Of a stretch of DNA of 22,231 nucleotides, positions 1-5,804 are shown piece after piece (positions within the stretch are counted from its first letter, which is position 1; each line of letters starts with the position of its first letter). A model generated the notes under the pieces. It searched no databases, had not been told where the DNA came from, and was given only the letters and a program-made list of their open reading frames with translations. Made by a program: the position numbers and the translations under genes. Source of the stretch: an uncultured Oscillospiraceae bacterium. Its GTDB lineage: Bacteria > Bacillota > Clostridia > Oscillospirales > Acutalibacteraceae. The stretch covers positions 1 to 22,231 of the forward strand of contig CAUFXR010000039.1 in the NCBI GenBank assembly GCA_959596515.1. Direction: 5' to 3'.

Positions 1-58
1 TTCCAAAAAGGTCATTCGTTTTCGAGTGCTGCACCTTCGACCACTCGGACAACTCGCT
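1..58 (-). pseudogene. tRNA-Ser(CGA)-like 5' half, probably a remnant, at window edge
   Basis: Read on the minus strand from 58 downwards, the sequence follows the serine tRNA pattern: GAGT, TGTCCGAG, GTGGTCGAAGG (D-arm), then stem CAGCA and loop CTCGAAA with anticodon CGA at about positions 25-23. After the loop the expected partner TGCTG is absent; the sequence continues ACGAATGACC, so the anticodon stem cannot close. The first acceptor bases (AGC) also lack the usual GG. The 3' half would lie beyond the window start. What is seen is a good serine-type D-arm and anticodon loop with a broken stem. It may be a decayed tRNA or an attachment-site fragment left by an integrated element; chance resemblance is less likely but possible. 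Confidence 0.4.
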
Positions 59-455
59 ATATGTCAATCCGAAAATCGTTCCCAAACCATTTGAAAAGAA
101 CTGCAAAATATTCGGCTTTTTGAACTGCCAAAGCCCGCAGAAACACTGGATTTTAGGCGGGCTAAACTGACACTTTTTAAAAAAATTCGAGTTTTCCCAT
201 GAGCTTTTCTGAAAAATTAGCGAAAAGAGCGCCCAAAGTAGCCGTGAGAATCGATTTCACCTTAAAATTAGTAAGGAAAAATCAAATGGCTATTTTGACA
301 GCGCTCTGACTTTGTGATTCTATTTAGAGATGCCCGCTTTTTAAAAGGACCGGTGAAAGTGGCTGTGAAAAGCATAGGAATGGAATTCGGAAATACTTTA
401 GCAACGAAGATGGGAAAATGAAACGAGATAGAGAAAGACAAGATAGAGCATAAGC

Positions 456-490
456 GATCGATAATCAAATCGCGTGCGCAATAGTTTTTA
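456..490. repeat. Imperfect direct repeat, copy 1
   Basis: The unit starts GATCGATAATCA and continues to GCGTGCGC. It matches the copy at 523-557 with two mismatches over the first 24 bases and six over 35. It is followed directly by the palindrome GACAG-T-CTGTC (491-501). Its role is unknown; it may be a member of a dispersed family or a pair of regulatory sites downstream of the DtxR-type gene. Confidence 0.6.
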
Positions 491-522
491 GACAGTCTGT
501 CAGTCTATTTTTGCCAATCCTA

Positions 523-557
523 GATCGATAATCAGATTGCGTGCGCGATAATTTTAG
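523..557. repeat. Imperfect direct repeat, copy 2
   Basis: This is the second copy of the unit at 456-490, at a start-to-start distance of 67 bases. The copy also contains CGATAAT at both of its ends. It lies 65 bases beyond the stop of the minus-strand DtxR-type gene. Confidence 0.6.
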
Positions 558-621
558 TCCGTAAGCTAGACATCAGAGTTGTTGAAATTATTATCCTGAA
601 AGTCATCCGATTCCCGGCGGA

Positions 622-996
622 CTAATCTTGTTGAAACTTTTCCGCATGGGCTTTGATGGCTTGAAAACTCTCATTACTGATGACATGCTCGATTCGGCAG
701 GCATCCTCTACCGCTACCTCCGGGCTCACTCCTAACATGGTTAGCCAATCTGATAGGAGCGTGTGGCGTTCATAGATTTTCTCCGCGATTTCGCGACCTT
801 TATCCAACAGGATGATAGACCCATCTGAATCCATTTCGATATATCCGTTTGTACGCAGATTTTTCATGGCTACGCTGACACTGGGCTTTGAGTAAGACAG
901 CTCGTTTGCGATATCGATAGACCGAACATGACCTTTACGCTTTTTTAAAATTAAAATGGTTTCCAAATAGTTTTCAGCGGATTCTTGAATTTTCAT
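622..996 (-). CDS. DtxR/MntR-family metal-dependent transcriptional repressor
   Basis: A 124-residue DNA-binding regulator that probably senses iron or manganese and represses uptake or efflux genes. Residues 1-65 form a winged helix-turn-helix (recognition region about 35-48). The dimerisation/metal domain carries RHTL near 77-80 and the ACRIEHVIS motif at 99-107. Aligned by eye to DtxR, the primary metal site keeps C100, E103 and H104, like DtxR rather than MntR, but the DtxR Met10 position is N9. The ancillary-site ligands are only partly kept (H78 present, the E83 and H98 equivalents absent). It ends without the C-terminal SH3-like domain, as in short clostridial members. The start is chosen from GAGGTGA eight bases upstream of ATG. 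It is divergent from the radical-SAM gene, with no metal transporter beside it in the window. The metal specificity is unresolved. Confidence 0.88.
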   Translation of the reverse strand: MKIQESAENYLETILILKKRKGHVRSIDIANELSYSKPSVSVAMKNLRTNGYIEMDSDGSIILLDKGREIAEKIYERHTLLSDWLTMLGVSPEVAVEDACRIEHVISNESFQAIKAHAEKFQQD

Positions 997-1028
997 CTTG
1001 CGTCACCTCACTTTCCTATCCTATGACC

Positions 1029-1042
1029 TTAACCTAGTCTAA
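1029..1042. promoter_or_regulatory. Candidate DtxR-type operator
   Basis: TTAACCTAGTCTAA is an imperfect palindrome (10 of 14 positions symmetric) resembling the TTAGG...CCTAA style of DtxR/IdeR boxes. It overlaps the likely -10 of the divergent regulator gene, which fits autoregulation. This is inference from the motif and position only. Confidence 0.4.
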
Positions 1043-1065
1043 CATAATTAGTTGAGATTAATCAA
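1036..1065 (-). promoter_or_regulatory. Possible promoter of the DtxR-type gene
   Basis: On the minus strand TTGATT (1065-1060) and TAGACT (1041-1036) are separated by 18 bases. The -10 lies inside the palindrome at 1029-1042. The match to consensus is moderate. Confidence 0.35.
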
Positions 1066-1167
1066 GTGCGTTCGGAGAAATCGCGAAAATGGAAAATGAG
1101 ATATCTCATAGAAATCGTCTGAAACTAACGAAAATCAGATATATCATAAACCTCCGCAGAAAGAACG

Positions 1168-1196
1168 TTGCATTGATAAAGGAATTCCAGTATAAT
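1168..1196 (+). promoter_or_regulatory. Sigma-A type promoter of the radical-SAM operon
   Basis: TTGCAT at 1168-1173 and a perfect TATAAT at 1191-1196 are separated by 17 bases. They lie 43 bases ahead of the start codon at 1240, which has AGGAG at 1227-1231. Confidence 0.75.
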
Positions 1197-1239
1197 TAAC
1201 AATTAAGGTTTCGAACGCCATAGGATAGGAGAACGAGAA

Positions 1240-3081
1240 ATGAATCCTGAACTGGAAAAGGTACTGCTTAAGGTACAAAAACCTGGCAGGTATGTAGGCG
1301 GGGAAAGCAACCGTGTGATCAAGGAGAAAGATCAGGTCGATGTGCGGTTCGCGTTTTGCTTTCCGGATGTGTATGAGGTGGGGATGTCCCACTTAGGTAT
1401 GAAAATATTATATAGCCTATTCAATGAAATGGAAGGGGTTTGGTGCGAGCGCGTATTTACCCCTTGGCCGGACATGGAGGAGCAGATGCGGGAACATCAC
1501 ATCCCCCTTTACGGCTTGGAGAGCGGAGACGCCATTACGGATTTTGATTTCATTGGTTTCACCCTTCAGTACGAGCTGAGCTATTCCAATGTGCTGAACA
1601 TGTTGGATTTGGCCGGGATCCCTTTATACGCAAAGGAGAGAAAGGGCTTAGGCCAAATTGTGGTGGCCGGCGGGCCTTGCGCTTGCAACTGCGAGCCCTT
1701 GGCGGACTTTTTAGACCTAGTATTCTTAGGTGAGGGAGAAGAGGTAGACCGCGAGGTCATTGAGCTTTACCGGGACTATAAAAAGGCGGGAAAAACCAAA
1801 GATGAATTTCTAATAGCAGCGGCAGAAATCGAAGGAGTATATGTGCCTTCTCTTTACCAAGTGGATTATCATGAGGATGGCACCGTGAAATCTATCACCC
1901 CCACCCAGGGAGCGCCTGAACGGGTTAAGAAGCGGATCGTGATGGATTTGGATTCCCTCTATTACCCCAAGGCCTTTGTGGTGCCTAATATTGAAATCAT
2001 CCACGACAGGACCGTGGAGGAGATTTTCCGGGGCTGCATCCGGGGCTGTCGGTTCTGTCAGGCTGGGTTTCTCTACCGTCCGGTGCGGGAGAAATCACCG
2101 GAAACCATTGACCGCCAGAGCAGAGAGCTCTGCAAAAATACCGGCTATGACGAGATTTCCCTGTCATCGTTAAGCTCCAGCGATTACACAAGAATTACGG
2201 AACTTTTGGAAAAAATGCTCACCTGGACAGACCAGGAAAAGGTCAGCGTGTCTCTGCCGTCTTTGCGGGTAGACGGCTTTTCCAATGAACTGATGGAAAA
2301 GCTGAATACCGTCCGCCGAGGAGGCCTCACTTTCGCGCCGGAAGCCGGAACCCAGCGGCTGCGGGATGTGATCAATAAAAATGTTACGGAGGAAGAGCTT
2401 TTAAAAACCTGTTCCACCGCTTTCAGCGGCGGCTGGACTACGGTAAAGCTTTATTTTATGATGGGCCTTCCCACTGAGACCCTGGAGGATGTGGCGGGGA
2501 TTCCCGCCCTGGCGCAAAAGGTTGTCAACGCCTATTACGCCAATCCCGATAAGCCGAAAGGGAAATCAGTGAAGGTGACCGCTTCCGCGTCCTGCTTTGT
2601 GCCGAAGCCTCACACTCCCTTCCAGTGGGAAGCTCAGGATACCATTGAGACGCTGGAGCGCAAACAGCGGCATTTAAAAGAACACATTACCAGTAAGAAG
2701 ATCTCAGCCCATTGGCATGACGCCCGGACAAGCACCTTAGAGGGCGTATTTGCCAGAGGCGACCGGAGACTGGGCCAAGTACTGGCCTTAGCGCAAAAGA
2801 AAGGCTGCAAGTTCGACGGCTGGGATGACTATTTTAATTACAGTCTTTGGATGGAATGTTTTGCGGAATGTGGGATTGACCCATCTTTCTATAATCACCG
2901 GAAAAGAAGCTTTGATGAGATTCTGCCCTGGGATCACATGGATTATGGGATCCAAAAGGAATTTTTGATTGAGGAATGTCGAAAGGCTTACGCCGACGCC
3001 ACCACCCCGAACTGCCGGGAGAAATGCTCCCACTGTGGCGCTGCCTGCTGGAAAGGGGGGCTGTGCGTTGAAAAACGTTAG
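1240..3081 (+). CDS. B12-binding-domain radical SAM protein (TIGR03960-like)
   Basis: A 613-residue radical SAM protein of the family that pairs with a DUF2344 partner; its substrate is not established. An N-terminal Rossmann-like, B12-binding-type region covers about residues 30-180, including GGPCACNCEP near 144-153 and FLGEGE at 162-167. The radical SAM core follows, with its CxxxCxxC iron-sulfur motif at C266, C270 and C273, then LSSLSSSDY, and FAPEAGTQRLR typical of the core. The C-terminus has a second cysteine set, C592, C596, C599, C603 and C609. Length and order fit the family. The start is fixed by AGGAG and the promoter at 1168-1196. The downstream partner overlaps its last 14 bases, which implies coupled translation. 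In other Clostridia this pair commonly sits before RNase G and L21 genes, which are not present here. Confidence 0.9.
   Translation: MNPELEKVLLKVQKPGRYVGGESNRVIKEKDQVDVRFAFCFPDVYEVGMSHLGMKILYSLFNEMEGVWCERVFTPWPDMEEQMREHHIPLYGLESGDAITDFDFIGFTLQYELSYSNVLNMLDLAGIPLYAKERKGLGQIVVAGGPCACNCEPLADFLDLVFLGEGEEVDREVIELYRDYKKAGKTKDEFLIAAAEIEGVYVPSLYQVDYHEDGTVKSITPTQGAPERVKKRIVMDLDSLYYPKAFVVPNIEIIHDRTVEEIFRGCIRGCRFCQAGFLYRPVREKSPETIDRQSRELCKNTGYDEISLSSLSSSDYTRITELLEKMLTWTDQEKVSVSLPSLRVDGFSNELMEKLNTVRRGGLTFAPEAGTQRLRDVINKNVTEEELLKTCSTAFSGGWTTVKLYFMMGLPTETLEDVAGIPALAQKVVNAYYANPDKPKGKSVKVTASASCFVPKPHTPFQWEAQDTIETLERKQRHLKEHITSKKISAHWHDARTSTLEGVFARGDRRLGQVLALAQKKGCKFDGWDDYFNYSLWMECFAECGIDPSFYNHRKRSFDEILPWDHMDYGIQKEFLIEECRKAYADATTPNCREKCSHCGAACWKGGLCVEKR
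3052..3060 (+). promoter_or_regulatory. Ribosome binding site that decides a TTG start
   Basis: AAAGGGGGG lies seven bases ahead of TTG at 3068, inside the end of the upstream gene. No ATG or GTG in frame lies close by, and the conserved start of the family (KNVRIWYRK) begins right after this TTG. Confidence 0.65.
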
Positions 3082-3724
3082 AATTTGGTACCGGAAAGAG
3101 GGTACCGCCAAATATATGTCTCACCTGGATTTGGTTCGGGTGATGGGCAGAGTGTTTCACCGTGCCAGGATTCCCCTGTGGTATACGGAGGGCTTTAATC
3201 CCCACCCATTTATGACTTTTGCCCTTCCTCTTTCCCTGGGGACGGTTGGCCTGCGGGAAACCATGGATGTCAAACTGGAGGAGGAGATCCCCAAGGAGAC
3301 TATTTTGGGGAAAATGAATCCCTGCCTGCCGGAGGGCATTACGGTGTTTGACGTAACAGAGCCGGTGATGAAGCCGGGAGCCATTGCCTTTGGGCAATAT
3401 CGTGTGGACCTCCGCTGCGAGGGAATAGCCCCGGAGATTCTTTTGGGAATCGTGCGGGAGCAGCTGGATAAAAAGGAACTGATCATTGAAAAGCGCTCCA
3501 AAAAAGGAGTGAAGCTTTTTGACCTAAAGCCAGCGATTCGGGAAGAAGAGCTTTCTCTTGAGAAAGACGGCCTAGTGTTGAAAACTATACTGCCGGCGGG
3601 AAGCACACTGAATGTCAATCCCTCCCTGTTGGTGGAGGCTTTCTGCTTATATACCAAGCTTCCCGTGGAAGCAAGGATCACCCGGGAGAATGTTTTGGAT
3701 CAGAATTTGAAAAGTTTTTGTTAG
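3068..3724 (+). CDS. Radical-SAM-linked protein, DUF2344/TIGR03936 family
   Basis: A 218-residue protein of the family found next to, or fused to, the preceding radical SAM protein; its biochemical role is unknown. Recognisable features are the opening KNVRIWYRKEG, then KYMSHLDLVRVMGR (about 15-28), and GFNPHPFMTFALPLS (about 42-56), all typical of the family. The longer open frame starts at 2969, but that would place 99 bases inside the upstream gene and add non-family residues, so TTG at 3068 is preferred. This gives a 14-base overlap with the upstream stop. It probably works on the same substrate as its partner, which may be RNA given the usual genomic company of the pair; that is inference. 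Confidence 0.87.
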   Translation: MKNVRIWYRKEGTAKYMSHLDLVRVMGRVFHRARIPLWYTEGFNPHPFMTFALPLSLGTVGLRETMDVKLEEEIPKETILGKMNPCLPEGITVFDVTEPVMKPGAIAFGQYRVDLRCEGIAPEILLGIVREQLDKKELIIEKRSKKGVKLFDLKPAIREEELSLEKDGLVLKTILPAGSTLNVNPSLLVEAFCLYTKLPVEARITRENVLDQNLKSFC

Positions 3725-3754
3725 TTTTCTTGCGCTGAAAAGTTACGGCTAAGC

Positions 3755-3817
3755 GCAACGGGAAGCGTTGCCCCGCTGGAAAGCTTATATGTTAATATCC
3801 GTTGCTTGCGGCAACGG
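3755..3817 (+). promoter_or_regulatory. Four complementary arms forming alternative hairpins
   Basis: Arm 1 GCAACG (3755-3760) pairs with arm 2 CGTTGC (3766-3771), and arm 3 CCGTTGC (3799-3805) with arm 4 GCAACGG (3811-3817). Arm 1, extended to GCAACGG, can instead pair with arm 3, and arm 2 with arm 4. No T-run follows, so it is not a plain terminator. It lies between the DUF2344 gene and the XRE gene and could be a leader switch or a repeated palindromic element. Confidence 0.55.
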
Positions 3818-3867
3818 GCAGGTTCTCGCACAATAGTGGTAACAACTGAAAAAGGAGGTTATCTCTA

Positions 3868-4377
3868 ATGTTAAATGAGAACATAAAGGCAATCAGAAAA
3901 TCAAAAGGACTTTCGCAAGAGGAACTCGCTGTCAAGCTGAATGTGGTGCGACAAACAGTCTCCAAATGGGAGAACGGATTATCCGTCCCTGACTCAGATA
4001 TGCTGATCTTCCTATCGGAAGCGCTGGAAACACCTGTGAGCACATTGCTCGGTGAAACCGTGGTCGAGGAGAAGGCGGACGACTTAAAAGCGATCTCTGA
4101 AAAACTGGAGATTATAAATTTACAGTTTGCGCGAAGAAAAGCGGCGAGACAAAAAGCGCTTCATTGGTTTTTTATCGCATTGTGCGCGGTTATTATCATG
4201 GCTTTCGCCGCTTTAATAGGGTTTCATAGTTCTTACTTAGGCTGGGATTATAGTGAACCTGAAACAGCGGTTGCCGGCGCAGCGTTTCACGCCTTTGAAT
4301 GGCTGTTTGTCAGATTAGGACCGGTCGTTCTGATAGGAGCGATCGTGGGGATTTTCCTGACTCGGAAGAAAATATAA
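3868..4377 (+). CDS. Membrane-anchored XRE-family transcriptional regulator
   Basis: A 169-residue protein. Residues 1-62 are a classic Cro/C1-type helix-turn-helix with the recognition segment VRQTVSKWENG at 27-37 and the closing DSDMLIFLSEAL. A charged linker (66-98) leads to two hydrophobic segments, about 99-119 and 146-164, ending in RKKI, so the DNA-binding domain should sit on the cytoplasmic face of a membrane hairpin. This layout is common in Firmicutes, where such proteins are often near a target transporter or stress gene; none is adjacent here. A strong AAAGGAGG (3851-3858) nine bases upstream fixes the start. It lies alone between the radical-SAM pair and rplS. The signal it senses is unknown. 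Confidence 0.85.
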   Translation: MLNENIKAIRKSKGLSQEELAVKLNVVRQTVSKWENGLSVPDSDMLIFLSEALETPVSTLLGETVVEEKADDLKAISEKLEIINLQFARRKAARQKALHWFFIALCAVIIMAFAALIGFHSSYLGWDYSEPETAVAGAAFHAFEWLFVRLGPVVLIGAIVGIFLTRKKI

Positions 4378-4628
4378 AACCGCCCTGCTTGTGGCCGACA
4401 ATGCGGAATTCAATTCCGTGATTCCGGGCTTGATAACCTTTACGTTAATGGCTTGATTTTCCTAGCAGGAGCAGAACGCGGCAATGCGACAGTTGAAACT
4501 AGTCAGGCCAGTAGAATGACGTCCCCCTGTGACAAGCCGGACGAATTTGGATTTGATTTTTCGATTTATCGGAACAAAAGTAATTTCCGGACATGAGAAA
4601 TTAATTTCTGGCATAAGTGAAAAAGCTG
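4378..4628. other. Non-coding stretch upstream of the rplS promoter
   Basis: No gene is seen. CGGAATT-C-AATTCCG (4404-4418) is a close inverted repeat. CCTGCT (4384-4389) could pair distantly with AGCAGG near 4464. TAATTTCCGG (4581-4590) and TAATTTCTGG (4602-4611) form a 21-base-period direct repeat shortly before the -35 element. No T-tailed terminator for the XRE gene was found. Confidence 0.5.
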
Positions 4629-4657
4629 TTGCTTTTTCCGGAAAACTGTGGTATTAT
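4629..4657 (+). promoter_or_regulatory. rplS promoter with palindromic spacer
   Basis: TTGCTT (4629-4634) and TATTAT (4652-4657) are separated by 17 bases. The palindrome TTTTCCGGAAAA (4634-4645) begins at the last -35 base and runs into the spacer. AAAAAGC (4620-4626) and GCTTTTT (4631-4637) also form an inverted repeat across the -35. The elements point to a real promoter and perhaps an operator. Confidence 0.7.
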
Positions 4658-4662
4658 ATTTA

Positions 4663-4745
4663 GGCATTTGGATGCCGTGAGGAAGCTCATGGGGTTCAAT
4701 GGTGACATTGAAACTGACAGTCCTCTGCTTTACGCATGAATGTCT
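4663..4745 (+). ncRNA. Structured 5' leader of rplS, candidate L19 autoregulatory leader
   Basis: Directly after the -10, GGCAT-TTGG-ATGCC (4663-4676) forms a hairpin. GAGGA (4679-4683) can pair with TCCTC (4721-4725), enclosing TTCAATG-GTGA-CATTGAA (4695-4712), a seven-pair stem with a GTGA tetraloop. A transcript of roughly 100 bases ahead of the L19 start with such nested stems fits the ribosomal-protein leader mechanism known for L19 in Firmicutes. I could not match it to the Rfam model, so the family assignment is inference; the stems are visible. Confidence 0.5.
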
Positions 4746-4765
4746 GAAAAATAGGAGGAAAAAAG

Positions 4766-5110
4766 ATGGATGCCCTAAAAATGATCGCAGCCGATTCTAT
4801 CAAAGAGAATCGTCCCCAATTTGAAATCGGTGATACCGTGAGAGTTCACGTAAATATCCGTGAAGGGGAAAGAGAAAGAGTCCAGATGTTTGAGGGAACC
4901 GTCATTGCCAAGAGAGGCAGCGGCGTTTCTGAAACCTTTACCGTAAGACGTGTTTCCTACGGCGTCGGCGTGGAAAGAGTATTCCCGGTGAACAGCCCTA
5001 ACGTGAAGGGTGTAGACGTGGTGAGAAATGGTAAGATCCGCAGAGCGAAGCTTTACTATCTGCGTGACAGAGTCGGTAAGGCCGCTAAGGTTAAGGAACA
5101 AATCCACTAA
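4766..5110 (+). CDS. rplS: 50S ribosomal protein L19
   Basis: A 114-residue large-subunit protein located at the interface with the small subunit. The full family length is present, with the diagnostic FEGTVIAKRGSG stretch (about 43-54), FTVRRVSYGVGVERVFPVNSP and the basic tail KIRRAKLYYLRDRVGKAAKVKE. TAGGAGGAAA (4753-4762) just upstream supports the ATG. It has its own promoter and a structured leader, and ends in a strong terminator two bases after the stop codon, so it appears mostly monocistronic. lepB and rbgA follow, as is common in Firmicutes, where L19, the signal peptidase, RbgA and RNase HII cluster. Confidence 0.98.
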   Translation: MDALKMIAADSIKENRPQFEIGDTVRVHVNIREGERERVQMFEGTVIAKRGSGVSETFTVRRVSYGVGVERVFPVNSPNVKGVDVVRNGKIRRAKLYYLRDRVGKAAKVKEQIH

Positions 5111-5111
5111 G

Positions 5112-5141
5112 AAAAAAGGGGACGATGCCGTCCCCTTTTTT
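5112..5141 (+). terminator. Intrinsic terminator after rplS
   Basis: A 13-pair stem, AAAAAAGGGGACG (5112-5124) with CGTCCCCTTTTTT (5129-5141), has an ATGC loop and a U-run. The A and T runs make it effective in either direction. Confidence 0.93.
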
Positions 5142-5225
5142 GCTATTCGTAAGATTTTCAATTAATCATACATCGCTAAAAAGCGTATGAAAGACATATT
5201 ATTTTAAGAAAGGTGTGACCCGCAG

Positions 5226-5804
5226 ATGGAATGGGAGCAAAGAGATCATAGAGACTTAGACGAACAGAAAAAAGAATATTCAGCGGTCACGAGAAATTGC
5301 TTTGAATGGGTCGAGGCTATCGTCACTTCTATTGTTGTCGTGGTACTCCTTTTCACCTTTCTTTTCCGCGTGGTCAATGTCAATGGACAGTCCATGGAGG
5401 ACACCATTCACAATGAGGACAAGGTTCTGTTGACCAATCTTTTTTATGAACCCCAAAACGGCGACGTAGTGGTGATTTCACGGGCACAGCATTTTGAGGA
5501 GCCTATTATCAAGCGGGTGATCGCAACCGAGGGCCAGACCCTGAAAATCGACTTTAATACCGGCGATGTTTATGTAGACGGCGTTTTACTGGACGAGCCT
5601 TACATTAAGACTCCTACCACCGATAATGAGGGAGGGGAAATCCCTGAGGTCATCCCGGAGGGATATGTATTCATAATGGGCGATAACCGGGGAAATTCCC
5701 TGGACAGCCGCTCGGAGCAGATCGGTCTGATCGATAAGCGGAATATTATCGGGAAGGCCCAGTATATCGTCTTTCCTTTTGACAGAATCGGAGGCATCAG
5801 CTAA
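5226..5804 (+). CDS. lepB: Signal peptidase I
   Basis: A 192-residue membrane serine protease that removes signal peptides from exported proteins on the outer face of the membrane. A cytoplasmic head (1-28) is followed by one transmembrane helix (about 29-49). The catalytic serine lies in NGQSMEDT (S56) and the general-base lysine in IIKRVIA (K96). Box E, GDNRGNSLDSR, is at 152-162. The single membrane span and short length match Gram-positive SipS-type enzymes, not the two-span enterobacterial form. AAAGGTG lies about 11 bases before ATG. A TATTAT at 5197-5202 could be its -10, but no good -35 is seen. The stop codon overlaps the rbgA start by one base, so the two are probably translated together. 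Confidence 0.96.
   Translation: MEWEQRDHRDLDEQKKEYSAVTRNCFEWVEAIVTSIVVVVLLFTFLFRVVNVNGQSMEDTIHNEDKVLLTNLFYEPQNGDVVVISRAQHFEEPIIKRVIATEGQTLKIDFNTGDVYVDGVLLDEPYIKTPTTDNEGGEIPEVIPEGYVFIMGDNRGNSLDSRSEQIGLIDKRNIIGKAQYIVFPFDRIGGIS

Larger units (their letters stand above)
59..621. other. Gene-free AT-rich stretch
   Basis: No credible coding region is seen here. A 66-codon minus-strand reading frame at 268-468 has no recognisable motif and is most likely chance. A stem AGCCCGC (132-138) pairs with GCGGGCT (157-163), with a run of T 12 bases further on, so it could be a weak terminator. Direct repeats at 456-490 and 523-557 and a short palindrome at 491-501 are listed separately. The tail of the DtxR-type gene begins at 622. 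Confidence 0.5.

Noticed and set aside
21..33. GAGTGCT as half of a CIRCE heat-shock operator
   Set aside because: The TTAGCACTC partner at nine bases is missing, and the bases are better explained as a serine tRNA anticodon arm.
268..468. 66-codon minus-strand reading frame
   Set aside because: No family motif, AT-rich context with a chance-like residue mix, and it sits in a region with repeats and no supporting neighbour.
2834..3397. 187-codon minus-strand frame opposite the radical-SAM pair
   Set aside because: It is antisense to two well-supported genes and resembles nothing; it is a shadow of their codon usage.
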